Part shown: in pieces, positions 1 through 12,585 of the stretch
How positions within the stretch are numbered: the first letter of the stretch is position 1
How the letters are laid out: every line of letters begins with the position of its first letter
Assembly (NCBI GenBank): GCA_949358305.1
Contig: OX442324.1
Span: 6,329,575-6,393,574 of the forward strand
Source: Strigamia acuminata
Taxonomy: Eukaryota > Arthropoda > Chilopoda > Geophilomorpha > Linotaeniidae
DNA: 64,000 bases
Direction: 5' to 3'
Position numbers and translations under genes: made by a program
Notes under the pieces: model-generated
The model's input: the letters and a program-made list of their open reading frames with translations, nothing else
The model's database searches: none
Told to the model about the DNA's origin: nothing

Positions 1-160
1 TCTTCATTACGACGGGCTGACCGCAATCGTTACAGATAAGTCATACTGGCAAATACTTGACACTCTTAAATGTTACTACTCCAGCAATCACATGTCGAAA
101 GACGAGAAATTACGCATGGCTGAGTTTTTGCTAACGGAATATCATCCAACTTCCCGCTAG
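1..160 (+). CDS. C-terminal exon of an unidentified protein (partial)
   Basis: An open frame enters from the left edge in frame 2 and ends at a TAG at 158-160, giving the last 52 residues of a protein that ends in HPTSR. Codon use and the AATAAA at 267-272, about 107 bp after the stop, support a real 3' end. The peptide is mixed and soluble-looking, rich in aromatic and charged residues (one run is SYWQILDTLKCYYSS), with no membrane segment. I do not recognise the family and no upstream exon is visible, so no function is given. Its 3' end converges on the EMRE gene on the other strand. Confidence 0.6.
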   Translation, partial: LHYDGLTAIVTDKSYWQILDTLKCYYSSNHMSKDEKLRMAEFLLTEYHPTSR

Positions 161-519
161 GTGACACTACTTCTCGGATTAATTATATGCCCTAGCGAGA
201 AACGCCCTCTTTGGTTGTAATTTATACGGTTTTAAAATTAAATCACGCGAAACAAACACGTCGTTCAATAAAAAGACAACGTTTTAATCTTTTATTATTT
301 TTATTGAAAGCATAGAGCAATAAATAATTTTAACATTTTTTACACAAATTTTTTCTTCTTCCGGTCAATGGCTATTTTCGTAGCATCGAGATAGCAACCG
401 GGTCTGTAAATGTACGAGGTAATTAGACAATCATCACACATATCACGTGATTATTATGTGCAATAAGCAATTGACATGTTATGCATTACATTCGGGCAAT
501 TGATCGTTATGAATTCTTC
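161..519. other. Shared 3' region of two convergent genes
   Basis: No gene is visible here. An AATAAA on the plus strand at 267-272 would serve the upstream gene. An AATAAA on the minus strand (plus-strand TTTATT at 291-296) would serve EMRE. The two signals lie within 30 bp, so the 3' UTRs probably overlap tail to tail. Confidence 0.5.
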
Positions 520-798
520 CTAATCATCATCGTCGTCATCATCTTCAGGAACGAAAATGTCATTTTCTTCTAGGAAAGCGGCGCCAGTTTTACTCAAAGT
601 CGCCCCGATGTACAAGCCAGGTAGAACCGTCAAGATAATCTTGAAAATACCCATTGGAATTCGTTCTGGGTCTGGAACAATGCCGCCAGATTTAGTGGAT
701 GTATGTAAAAGCCCAGTTGGGGGCTGGAAATTAGGTGTTTGAAGAGCTTTTTTGAGCAGCGCGGCTACTCGCGAGCGCAACAACACGGCGGCAGCCAT
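520..798 (-). CDS. SMDT1: Essential MCU regulator, mitochondrial (EMRE)
   Basis: A single-exon gene of 92 residues. EMRE is a small inner-membrane protein that bridges the pore MCU and the Ca2+-sensing MICU1/2 in the mitochondrial calcium uniporter. The basic N-terminus (about residues 1-25, with R8, R10, K16, K17) looks like a mitochondrial targeting sequence. The single membrane helix lies at about residues 49-67 and is followed by SKTGAAFLEENDIFVPED and a C-terminal run of Asp. That tail and the motif before it are the family hallmark; the acidic tail is known to contact MICU1. The ATG sits at 796-798 and no upstream in-frame start is needed. Length is close to the usual about 100 residues. 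It lies 225 bp downstream of the Kelch gene on the same strand. Confidence 0.93.
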   Translation of the reverse strand: MAAAVLLRSRVAALLKKALQTPNFQPPTGLLHTSTKSGGIVPDPERIPMGIFKIILTVLPGLYIGATLSKTGAAFLEENDIFVPEDDDDDDD

Positions 799-1023
799 TT
801 TGATTTAGTTTCGCAATCTGACACGAGGGTTCCTTCCACGCAGTAAAAGTAAATTGTAAGGAATAGAATCAAATGTGTTTATGTTTTTGTTTATAAAAAT
901 TGCAAAAATCATCAAAATATATTTCCATTTTGAAAACAAAAATGATTATTTAGTACCTGCATAATTGTAATACCGTACAGTACAAATAGAAAAGAAATGA
1001 ATACTAATAAAATGACACAAATG

Positions 1024-3432
1024 TTATAAATTACTGGAAACTGATTTATTAATCTCAAGAAAATCCTCAACAGCCAGATAAATCGGAGACTTCGCTTCGT
1101 CGGGACAACACACTTCCAAACTCCAACGATTCAATTTGGGATCAAACGTGAACACTTTCCCGTTCTCATCGACCGACCAGAACCCGCCGCCCTGGTGCTG
1201 CTGGCGAGCGACTATGTTAACCAAAGTGCCCGGACTCGCTCCATCCGCTTTGAACGTGCGCCACGAATTTCGTATCGGATTGTAGCAATAAATTCTCATC
1301 GGCTGATCTCGGCGGACCAAAATGACCACATTGTGTTGCGCCACGGCCAACGTGTCGACATTGGCGAACCCCTCCGGTAGCGGCTCAATCATCTCCCACG
1401 CCGTCGACGGTCGTCTCAAGTCCAACATTTCACATTTGTTCGTGTGGCCGGCAAAAACGTAGAGTCTTTTCTGCAGAACAGCACCACTGATTTTATACCT
1501 CCTTTCGTTCATGCGCGGCAACGTCATAAACCAGCCTTCGCTCGGGTGAAACACTTCGACCACGTCCAAAGCTTTATTCCATCTATTTTTCCCGCCCAAT
1601 AAGTAGAGCAAACGTCCGTGCGACACGATTCCGACGCACGAGCGCGGGCTTCGTAAATGCGGCCCCGAACGCAACGTTTGAGTGTCCACATCAAACGCGT
1701 AGACCATGCTCAGCTTGGTTCTGCTCGCCGAATCTTCGCCACCTATTAAATACAGCGTGGATTCGTGGTAAGTGACCGCCATGTCGTTGTACGACGCAAT
1801 GCCGAGTCTGTGGGCAGCCGACCACAGATGACTGTCTAAACGACAGCAGTGCACCAGCAGTCGGTTGTCCAGACTGCAACTCAGCAGAAACAACACGGGT
1901 CGGTTTCTCTGGCCCAGCATTTCTTCCATGTTGCTGCTGGTTTCGGAAATGAATTGAATTTCGCTCGGGAATTCGGACAGTTGTGTGGCGGATTGACTGC
2001 GTTGAGGCAGCGGTTCACGATGGCTGGGCGAAATGCTGCGCGAGTGGTGCCGTTTTCGCAGTTTCTTCTCGCTTTTCGTCTTGGCGGACGTTCCCTGCGA
2101 GATGTTGCTGAACGAATTGGCTAGTCCTCGGGGGATGTTTGGTCGCGAGTCTCCCAAATCTTCGTTTTCGTAAATGGTCGAGGGTTTGGCAAAAATTTGG
2201 TTCTGAGAAAATCCCAAACCTGTTGTTCCTCCTCCTCCTCCTCCTCCTCCGCCTTGTTTCGATGCGTCCCGAACGGCCGTTTTGCCCACCATGTGCGTCG
2301 CGAGTTCGCAGATTTTAGGCGATCGACCCAGGAGCGATGTCTTGCCGAGAATTTTCACTAAATGAACCCACGATATTTTGCCTTTCTCCATTATGGCAAT
2401 TAATTCTTCGAAGCAGTGGTCTCTGTTTGTCACGTCGAAACCCACCCAATTGCAAATGCCCAACAACATAGTTTTCTAGGAAATTAAGAATAAAAATAAA
2501 TTAAACATTAATATGTATATATATATACTGAATATACTTTCTTACTATCATTATAGGATCGTCTATCATGGCCGACACTTGATACGCAACAGCAGACAAG
2601 CATCTATAATTGAGTTGTAAGTGCGAATTTTTAGCAACTACATCTTTGAGTTGCTGCACGATGTGCTTCACTACGACTTCCCGAACTTCGCCCACTTCGA
2701 ACTTATAAGCCCATTCCCACAGCTGATTCGCGTGGAGTAGTCTGCTACCATCGTACAGTAGTAGTTGCTCCGTGAAATACGCGGGCGCGCCTGTCACTTG
2801 AAGATATTGGCCCGCCATTATTGTTCGCAGAATTTTGTCCGAGTCGCTGCTGTGCAAGTTTTGGCTCATAGACCCTAATACACCAGACACAAACTGGAAT
2901 ATAAATACTTAACATTTTAACTAACGATGTATACCTTTGTACATGTACGTAAGCAACAGATCCATGGTCTCTTCGTCGACATATTCGACTTCTAGAGTAC
3001 TAAAAGGCTGAATTTGGCTATCTTTTAGAAGAACGTCTTCTAAAAAGGGACTACAACAAGCTAAAACGAGTCTGTGAGCTGATAATCTTTTCTCATTACA
3101 CAACAACACCATGTCGATATATCGACGATTTCTGCGAAAACTATTCATTTTACTCGATTCTTCTACGAGTCTTATGACATTCACTTCTTTTTCTGCAGTA
3201 ATTTCGGAAGGATCGTCCGTTTCCAGAGTGGGCATGGTATTCGCTGGATGCATTTGTGGCTGGTCTGATTCATTATAGGAAGGCAAAGAAGCAGACTTCT
3301 GACTATGTAAAGTACGCGTTTATGAGTTTAATTTAAAATCCTAATGATTCGGTGTACACATGACACTCGTTTGAATTTAAGTACTACCAGTTGAACGCTT
3401 TACCTGTGCTTTTCACTTTTTCTTTCACTCAT
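1024..3432 (-). CDS. BTB-BACK-Kelch protein, probable Cullin-3 substrate adaptor
   Basis: Coding exons read 3432-3404, 3302-2935, about 2907 or 2893 to 2546, and 2475-1024. The start is ATG 3432-3430 (MSERKSEKH), joined in phase to the BTB exon. BTB hallmarks are YIDMVLLCNEKRLSAHRLVL. The next exon and the start of the last one form the BACK region. The last exon carries a poly-Gly linker (from a TCC run at 2229-2250) and about five to six Kelch blades (YLIGGEDSAS, LYLLGGKNRW, LYVFAGHTNK). Family members recruit substrates to Cullin-3 ubiquitin ligases; the substrate cannot be told here. The exon 2 to exon 3 join is uncertain. Donor 2934 leaves phase 1, whereas the good acceptor at 2895-2894 gives phase 0; a weaker AG just upstream (exon from 2907) restores frame. 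Estimated length is about 736 residues. I cannot assign it to one KLHL subfamily. Confidence 0.85.
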
Positions 3433-3570
3433 GATCAAAATTACTGTGTATAAAAACGACAATACCATAAAGATGGCGGCTAGCAGAACTTTAAGACAAC
3501 AATGAGCTCGCAGCAGTAAAATATATGTATACGACAGTCTCGTTGATTGTTATGCAAATTAACGCAGTCA

Positions 3571-3576
3571 TTTATT
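3571..3576 (-). terminator. Polyadenylation signal AATAAA
   Basis: Minus-strand AATAAA lies 46 bp past the desaturase stop, the usual placement for its poly(A) site. It is also within 150 bp of the start of the Kelch gene, so the two genes are closely packed head to tail. Confidence 0.55.
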
Positions 3577-3621
3577 TCTGGTGACATTAATCAAATACAC
3601 ACTATAATAAATATTTCTAAG

Positions 3622-5133
3622 CTAATAGTCTTTAACACCGATCGAATTGTAATAATCCAAGGCGCTTTTTTCGTCAAACCACGGCATAGTCCCATCGCCT
3701 TTCATCTTACGACGCTTGTTTACGATTTCTTTCGGAACCCGTTTCAAATCGTACGCCAGACCAAGTGCTGCCCATATGTCAATGAAAAACGCCGTTATGT
3801 TTCTATGCCAACCCCATTCGGAGGCTGCATAGTCCCATGGAAACGTGTGGTGGTAATTATGAAAGCCTTCGCCTAAGCTCAAAATAGAAACCATCCCATT
3901 TTCTGCCGGATTGATTGACCTAAGTTACGGGAAAACAAATGTTCGCCACGATTCATTGCGATTGTAAACTTTCAATTTACTCACCGATCGTAGGGTTTGT
4001 CACCCCAAAGGTGCGCGGCGCTGTTAACTAACCACGTGCCGTGCAGAAACAAGCAATAACGCAATAAAGAACACACGAAAAAGCCATTCGTAAAAGATTC
4101 ATCCCAAAGAGCATACGGCACGAAGGTTGGCAATATGAAACACATTAACAGAACCAGCGGTAAATAGAATCTAGCGATAAAATAAGAGTTTTTTTTAAAA
4201 ATAATAATAATAATTTGTTATTTTTTAATTATAACGCCTACGTGTGTTGAATTCTAACAACTGGGTCAGCTAGCAAATCACTGACGTCAATCGTTTGTCC
4301 CTTTTCCATCACATCGGGATGTTTGCGAGAAATAAGCCAACCCATGTGTGAAAAGAAAAATCCTCTTTTTGCATTGTGAGGATCAGCATTTGTCTCGGAA
4401 AACTTGTGATGAACTCTGTGATCGCGACTCCATTCGAATATGCTGTTCTGTAAAATCCATCGTATCATATATATGAGACATGAGTAATGTAGGGCAATAT
4501 CATCATAAAACGGGACAATTTCCTGTTATTCCATTGTTTGCTTATACGTCAACAAAGGGTAATTGATTGGACAAGTTTTGTATCTCAGGAACGGGGAAGT
4601 GCACACAGTGCGCAAACTTTTTTTTTTATAAGAGGGAGGAGCATAATAAATTAACAAAGAAAGGATTTCTACCGTGTTATTTTCATCTAACATGACAAAA
4701 AGTAAAAATATAAAATAAAATAAAATCTTACTTGGAATGCAAGAGCATTAGCAAACGCCAAGTAAATTCGCAATGGTAAAGTAGCGCTGTAAGAACGATG
4801 AGTCCAAAGTCTATGCGCACCAGCAGTTATTCCTTTAAAACTCAATATCATAACAATATATGCTAGAATAAAAAAAAATTAGATTTATAATTTACTCATA
4901 AATCCACCCAAAAGTTGATGTTGAATTGTAAGACACTTACCCCACATAATCGTTAAAAGTTGTACGCGGAAGAGCAGAAGATATATGCCATAAAAACTGC
5001 CAGCATGCAAGTAAACGAATAAAATAACATTTCTCCAAACCCACTGTAAAGGAACTAATTCTTCTTCTTTGCTGCTGTTCACCCGATTTCGTACATCAGT
5101 TTCCACTGACTGGTCTTCTGCTTTAGGCGCCAT
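3622..5133 (-). CDS. Acyl-CoA delta-9 desaturase (stearoyl-CoA desaturase type)
   Basis: Five coding exons, all phases consistent: 5133-4941, 4862-4732, 4447-4242, 4170-3985, 3919-3622, giving 337 residues. The enzyme inserts the first cis double bond in acyl-CoA, using a di-iron centre in the ER membrane with cytochrome b5 as electron donor. All three histidine boxes are present: HRLWTH (exon 2), HRVHH (exon 3) and HNYHH (exon 5). The extra conserved NSAAHLWG stretch is in exon 4. Four membrane segments can be seen, two before the first box and two in exon 4. The start chosen is the first ATG of the open frame (MAPKAEDQ). Length fits the family (about 330-360). Insects and crustaceans carry several paralogs, so chain-length preference cannot be predicted. 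Confidence 0.95.
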
Positions 5134-6114
5134 TTTAGGTACGACTCTAAAATTAGTAAACAAGCAGAATCAAGGTTAGTAATTTCCCCCATTTTGAATT
5201 AAATTGTCACAATATTAATAATAAAACAAGATTTGTACAAGAACAGTACTTACTATGTTCCAATCAATAACTTCGATAATTAGGCTGCGATTGAAGCGAA
5301 TGAAGTACAATCGCGCACGAATGCAAACAGAATGAGCGATCACGAGGAAAAACTTGTATCAAGGAAATAATTCACAAACTAAATATGGAATTTAGGCAAT
5401 CACTGCCAATCATTCTCCTCTACATTTTAAATTTAAAAGCGTATACACAAACAAAATCGTTAATAATATGATTAACTCTACCTATTACTGCAAGTTCCTC
5501 AAAGTTATACCATCACACAAAATAATAAAATGGAAACAAAGTTTAATATTAAACAAAAATATAAGTTTTTTTTTTACACATTCACAGCTGGCACTTGAAA
5601 GGTAATTGATGACAATAAAAACACATCTTATTGTTACAAAAGATAAATTGACAACAAAACTTTATTATGATTTAGTAAAAAAAAAAAAAATATAAACTGA
5701 AAAAATCGCCCAACTAAAAGACAGTGATTTCGGGGTCAAACAGTATTACTGTTCTTGAATATGAAAAACTATACATTTAAACCACCCTTAAAAGTATTTC
5801 AACGTAAAAATATACAACTTCCTGTTTACTACCCACATTTTCTATTGCGACGTTCTTTTTCACGGAAGTCAAAAGTAAAAAAATTACTAATCTTTAAAAC
5901 CAAAATCAAAATCAAAATTAATTACTCAACATCATTACGCACGACAGCTTAAGATGGATTTAATTTGAAGTATAAAAAACTAAAAAAGTATGTTTTCGAA
6001 CTATGAAATAACATCATGAACCACAGATTAAATCCCACAACTGTGAAATCTCCCCCTTAATAGTTCTACTGTCAGTTATATGTCTAGAAGTTTTACACGG
6101 ATAAATGAACGTAT
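5134..6114. other. Intergenic region, no gene seen
   Basis: AT-rich sequence upstream of the desaturase and downstream of the zinc-finger gene, both read leftward. It should contain the desaturase promoter and 5' leader (nearest the start, about 5134-5350) and the zinc-finger 3' UTR (below 6115). Short open frames here have no family resemblance. Confidence 0.4.
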
Positions 6115-9100
6115 TTAAATTACAGTTACATTAGATGATAATATATTACTTGCAGCCGTTTCCGGTGTACGATAACACGAAACCTTACCACAACGTGCCA
6201 AATGGCGAGCTAGTTTGAATAAAATTAAATTACATTTTTAAAAAAAAATATAAATATAAATATAAACAGACTTACCCATTGAGTTTCCCATCGATTCGGA
6301 AAATCCACAAACGCAATACATCCGGTATGGTAAATGGACAGGATTGTAAATAGATTCTCGTTTCCGAGCTTTAGAATGCCAAATTATCATGTGATTAGCA
6401 AACGCTTTCCCACAACTCGTAACGTAATGACACTGAGAACAACACCAACTCTTCCTATTTTTTTTACAAAAAAAAAAAAAAAAAAAAATCATCAATTTAC
6501 ATAATATTCTATCGGAAATGAGATTAACCTACATAAAATGACTCGGTAATTCCATTTCGGTTTTGCACTCCAAGCACTGCAATCCCAAGAGCCGCGGAGA
6601 AGATATGAAACTGTATTTCGAAGTCATTAATTTCGGCTGTACATTCTGAACGACCGTGGCCGCCGTCTTTTTACGCCTGCCACGAAAGGTCACTCTCGTC
6701 CTCAGAGGCGGTTCTTTCATATACAGTTTACCCTTGTTATCATCATTCGTAACGAATTTGAAAACACCTGCAAACAGCGCCATTTAAAATCGAACCACAC
6801 ACTTGTTTTGAATGCACGTAGTACCTGGCTTGCCTTTGTAGGTCACATGATCTTGTAATCTATGCAGAGTCATTTCATTCTTCCCCACGAACATTAGACA
6901 ACACGCCGTACATTTACGATTTAAGCTTTTCGTTTGATGTTTGTAAATGTGAGTCCAGAAATTATTGATCAAACCGATTTGTCGAACCGACGAAAACTTC
7001 ACCGAGAACACCTTCAAACAGTAGTGGCATTGGATGTAGTTGGTATCGTTATGTGCCTAACGAAAACAAAAAATTAAATTAATATTCACCATTTTTGGTC
7101 AATTAAGACCCATAATTACCTGATGAAAATGATCTATGAGCGTTTTATACATGGAACATCGATACTTGCACACTTCGCACGAATATGGCATCTCCGCCGC
7201 CGTGTGCGTCGACACCATGTGTTTAATGACCGATTCCTTATAATGAAATGCCTGATCGCAGATTCGACACTTGAGTGAACTTGAATTATTTAAATGAACC
7301 TATAAAAAAAATAATTAAAAAAATTTACAAACACTTACAAAGTGTCTTAATTGATTTGCCCTACATCTTCTATGTGACACTGCATGACATAAGGTGTGTC
7401 GAATTCACGGAAACAATGCTTGCACTGAGACACGTCACTCAAATCCATATTCCGTTGTTTGATGCTTTCAATATGAGCCGACAGATGTTTCATCATTTTT
7501 ATATTGTTATCGAGCAGCTTTTTGCATACGCAACACTGCGAAAAAAAAAATATTCAAATGAATAAAATGCAAACCCACAAAACGCAAATAAAAGCACCTT
7601 AAATTTATATTGCGGTTGCACCCCGGTCAAAGCAGGCTTCGGTTGCGTTATTCCACTCTTCCAAGCGTAATAATAATCCTCGAGCAAAATGGGCACTTTA
7701 GACAATTCGACCGGTTTTTGTTCTTGCGGAAGTTGAATTTTGCAAATAACGGATGGAGGTTTTACGGGTTTACTTAACTCGGCACGAATAATCGAACTTG
7801 AGGGCTTGGGTAATATCGGTTGCGGAACCGACTGCACGCTTTCCGACAGCACGCTCACCACCGGCATCTTCAACGGCTGACTATTGGTTTTGATCGAAGT
7901 CGTGCCTACGTTTGAAAAATAAAGCGCGTTATTGCAATTTTAAAAAAAAATAAAAATAAATTAGCAGACCTGTCCCATAATGCTGCTTGATATGCAAAAG
8001 AATATTATTAAATGCATTGTACGGATTCGTCCCAAATTTTTCCCTCCACATGAGTTCGTGCAGAAACGACTGAATCGTCTCCATTTGCAACTGTTCAATA
8101 ACATTGCCAAACATCGGGATTACACGTTCTTTCAAATAGGCCTTCGCATTCAGTATTCCACTTCCCATGTCGTTGGTTGTAATTAACTTGTGCCCTCCGC
8201 TATTCAAAAAGAACACCGACAGTTTGACACTTTTGTCGGTATTTATAATGGAATAATCGTCGACGTAAGTGTTGACAAACTCCTCGGTGGATGAATCGCT
8301 TTTGTTCGTGAAAGCTCGTAAAGCCACCATTCCCGTCGTCCGTTCGTAAATGCAGCCGAAAAACAATTGATTTGCGTGAATACAAGTGTCCTTGAGAAGC
8401 ATGAGGCTCACTTCGACCGTGTGCTTATCCGATCCGCCCAATTTCATCAAACTTTTCACTTTACTGCCGCAAATTGCGCGTAGTAATGAATACACCGATC
8501 TCAAAAAACATGCCGAGACTTTTGTCTCTTGCAACACTTTTTGAACGTCTTCGTTGCAAGCCCAGTAATATATTATGCGCAACATGGTGAGAAGACCGTA
8601 GCCCAATGATTCGAAGAAGCTCAAGTGTTGGATCGGTAATGTTCGCATGCATTTGCCGCATTGCCACTTGTAGCCGCCGGAATTGTCGTTCGATTCGCGG
8701 CTGTCGAATACCAGTTGCAGCTTAACGTCGCGATGAACGACACATTTTTGCTCGATGTGGAATAATCCGTGTTCAAACATCCACTTAACCAAATCTGGTG
8801 ATTTCAGCTTGATCACTTCGTTCATAGTTTTATCTAATAATGATCAAATTAGTGAGTTGAATTCATTTAATTCATTTAATAAATAACGAAAAATCAAACT
8901 TTTACCCAATTCAACTTTTTTACACTGAACAACGGCCAAACTAGCGAGTCTTTGCGGCACCGATTTGATGGTCAACGATGGGTACTGACTGGGAAGTCGC
9001 TGTTGATTCTCGAACTGACTCAAATTAGCTTCTAGATTATTCGCATCCACCTCTCTCTCAGTGACAGTTGTTACCTATGTATAATCTCAGCTTTAATTTA

Positions 9101-9986
9101 CCACAGACAAAACAACATCTCACATCGCTTCAATACTTTTTTCGAATATGTCGCGTGAATTGACAAGGGTGTAATAGTGCTCGAGACAGTCACAGGTGCG
9201 GAAGCTTTAGGCACCAAAGATGTTTGTAAAGGTACAAAGGCAATAGTTTGCTGGAAATAAAATAATTCAATTAAAATTAATTAAAAAATGACAAAAATAA
9301 GCAAAACTTACCGTAGTTGGCAACATAGCAGTTGCTGGTCTAGCCTTCGCAATAACAGCTAGAAAGAAAAAGATTAATCCAACAATTTTATTATTATTAC
9401 TAGTATAAATTACCTTGATTGTCGATGGGCATGGTTCCTATTAGAAGGCCCGTTCTTGCATCGAGAAGCAGTTTGTAGCTTGCCGGCTGAACTACGGTTG
9501 ATTGCGGTTGAGCAGCAACCTAAACAACAATTTATTGAAACCAAAAGCTGGCACAAACGTGAAAATCATTCGATAACTTACTGGCATTGTATTTTGTATT
9601 ATAAGTTGCGACTGAGGAACCGATAAGTTTAATTTGGGCAACTCAACAACTGACGTGATTGGTTGCACCGATGATACGGTTGACGTATTGCTTTGGGTTG
9701 TGTACTTTAATGTATTTAATGCAGACGACGCAGAAACAACGGCAGAATTAGCTGGTATTTGCAAATGAGCATTATCACTTTCGATAATTTTAACTTTTTT
9801 GGATTTGAGAACGGCTATGTTTTGCAGGGCTTTGTTGTACTCTTTCGCAGCCCGGTCGTGCGCTTCTATTTGCGCTGGTGATAAATCATCTTCTTCGCAG
9901 GCCAAAAATAATTCTATGCCGTCTTCACCGCCGTGTGCGGCCTTATGGTGCTTTCCATCCCGTAATTTACGGTCAACTTTAGCCAT
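6115..9986 (-). CDS. POGZ/ZNF280-type zinc-finger protein with embedded Merlin/IS1595-like transposase domain
   Basis: Thirteen coding exons, all in phase: 9986-9582, 9519-9414, 9358-9312, 9250-9137, 9074-8906, 8833-7970, 7905-7598, 7535-7365, 7299-7120, 7056-6825, 6767-6533, 6454-6276, 6209-6115; 1034 residues. The N-terminal 280 residues are low-complexity (Q, T, V, P rich) with a YKLLLDARTGLLIG motif. Residues about 281-568 resemble ISXO2/Merlin transposases. Residues 672-900 are a C2H2 array: CCVCKKLL, CKHCFREFDTPYVMQCH, CRICDQAFHYK, CEVCKYRCSMYKTLIDHFHQ, IQCHYCLKVF, CTACCLMF, then PPLRTRVTFRGRRKK. This order and spacing match the finger block shared by POGZ and the ZNF280 family (established knowledge). 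A further finger pair lies in exons 12-13. It probably acts as a nuclear chromatin or DNA-binding factor; its targets are unknown. It is divergent from Rab11 with about 1 kb between starts. Confidence 0.85.
7970..8833 (-). other. Exon encoding a degenerate Merlin/IS1595 (ISXO2-like) DDE transposase domain
   Basis: This 864-bp exon is the largest of the zinc-finger gene and codes for residues 281-568. Family landmarks in order: a zinc-knuckle-like YKWQCGKC (about 336-342) followed by the FFES and IIYYWA segments; HTVEVS (about 418-423); LFFGCIYERTTG (about 437-448); IINTDKS (about 476-482); and the C-terminal FLHELMWREKFG block (about 537-548), the clearest Merlin/ISXO2 signature. In active enzymes the HTVEVS position reads V-x-I-D-E and an HTN-x-x-E precedes the last block. 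Here the first Asp is Ser and the last Glu position reads Gly, while the middle Asp (TDKS) may be kept. Splice phases on both sides (1 and 1) join it in frame to its neighbours. No terminal inverted repeats were noticed around it. Confidence 0.75.
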
Positions 9987-10979
9987 GTTGAGGAGGCACT
10001 AAATTTGGTCATGCAAACACCTGAAACAAAATTATAAATAAGTTTTCGGTAGTGCACGTGTAAATTAATACTTACTAAATAAAGATCGTTTTGTTTGAAG
10101 TTGAAACGACGAAACTACCCGTCTGTGACAAATAATATGTCAAACTTTTTCCTTCATTGGTTTTTGTTGTAATTGATTTTACTTTTTTTGGGAAAACTGT
10201 TGGTATTTTGGTTCTAAATGTAATTTTAATGTAGATCCAGCCAAAATACACAAATCCCACGTCGTAACGTAAACAATGAAACGAAAAGAAACAACGGCGC
10301 TTTCAAAGAGCAATTTTGAAAGAGTTAGATAGATTTAAAAATTCACACCAGATGGCGGTCACATTCATTATGTACAGTCCTGTACTGTATTGATCAAAGA
10401 AAAGTTGAAACAAACTTATTTATGAAACACTGGAGAAAGACTTGGCAAAATTTTGACAAAACAAAAAATATCGACGAATTATTGTGTCAAAACAAAAAGG
10501 GGAGCGGGGGATTTGTAATCGCTTATTGTTCATCGTTCAAACAGAAAACTGTTTTTCAGATATCTTTCAGTCTGAGAACAAAACGTGTATTATTAATGAT
10601 TCAGAATTTCAGAAAAATAAATAAGCTTACGCACGAATAATTATTTTCAGGTTGACGTTTCTCTCGTCTCTGATTTCCTACGTAGGTACGATGACATCAT
10701 GGGATATATGTGCGGTGCAAATGCGCAGTAGTTTTATTTAACTAGGGGCGTTGTGTCTGCCTGCCGTATTCGGTAGCCATTTTGTGCATTGAATGATATT
10801 TTGTGCAGTTGACTAGTGTGTACTTCGTCCGAAACTTTCATCGGTATTGTGTAATAAGATATTGCTATACTCCATGAATAACTCACATTGAGTAGTACAT
10901 TTAACAAACAGATACTAGGAAGTTGAAATATTTTTTAATCGTATTCACTGTCCTTAGGTATTGAAGTCCAAACAAGAAA
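9987..10979. promoter_or_regulatory. Divergent promoter region between the zinc-finger gene and Rab11
   Basis: About 1 kb between two starts pointing apart. The Rab11 side (10660-10979) is less AT-rich and probably holds its non-coding first exon. No convincing TATA box, and no coding frame with family resemblance. Confidence 0.4.

Positions 10980-12585
<1,606 letters not shown>

Noticed and set aside
1195-2124. Plus-strand frames over the Kelch gene
   Set aside because: They are shadows of the minus-strand Kelch repeats with no motif of their own.
7970-8833. A recent Merlin transposon insertion in an intron
   Set aside because: No inverted ends or target duplication were noticed. The exon is bounded by good splice sites in matching phase, and the catalytic residues look lost, favouring an old captured domain.
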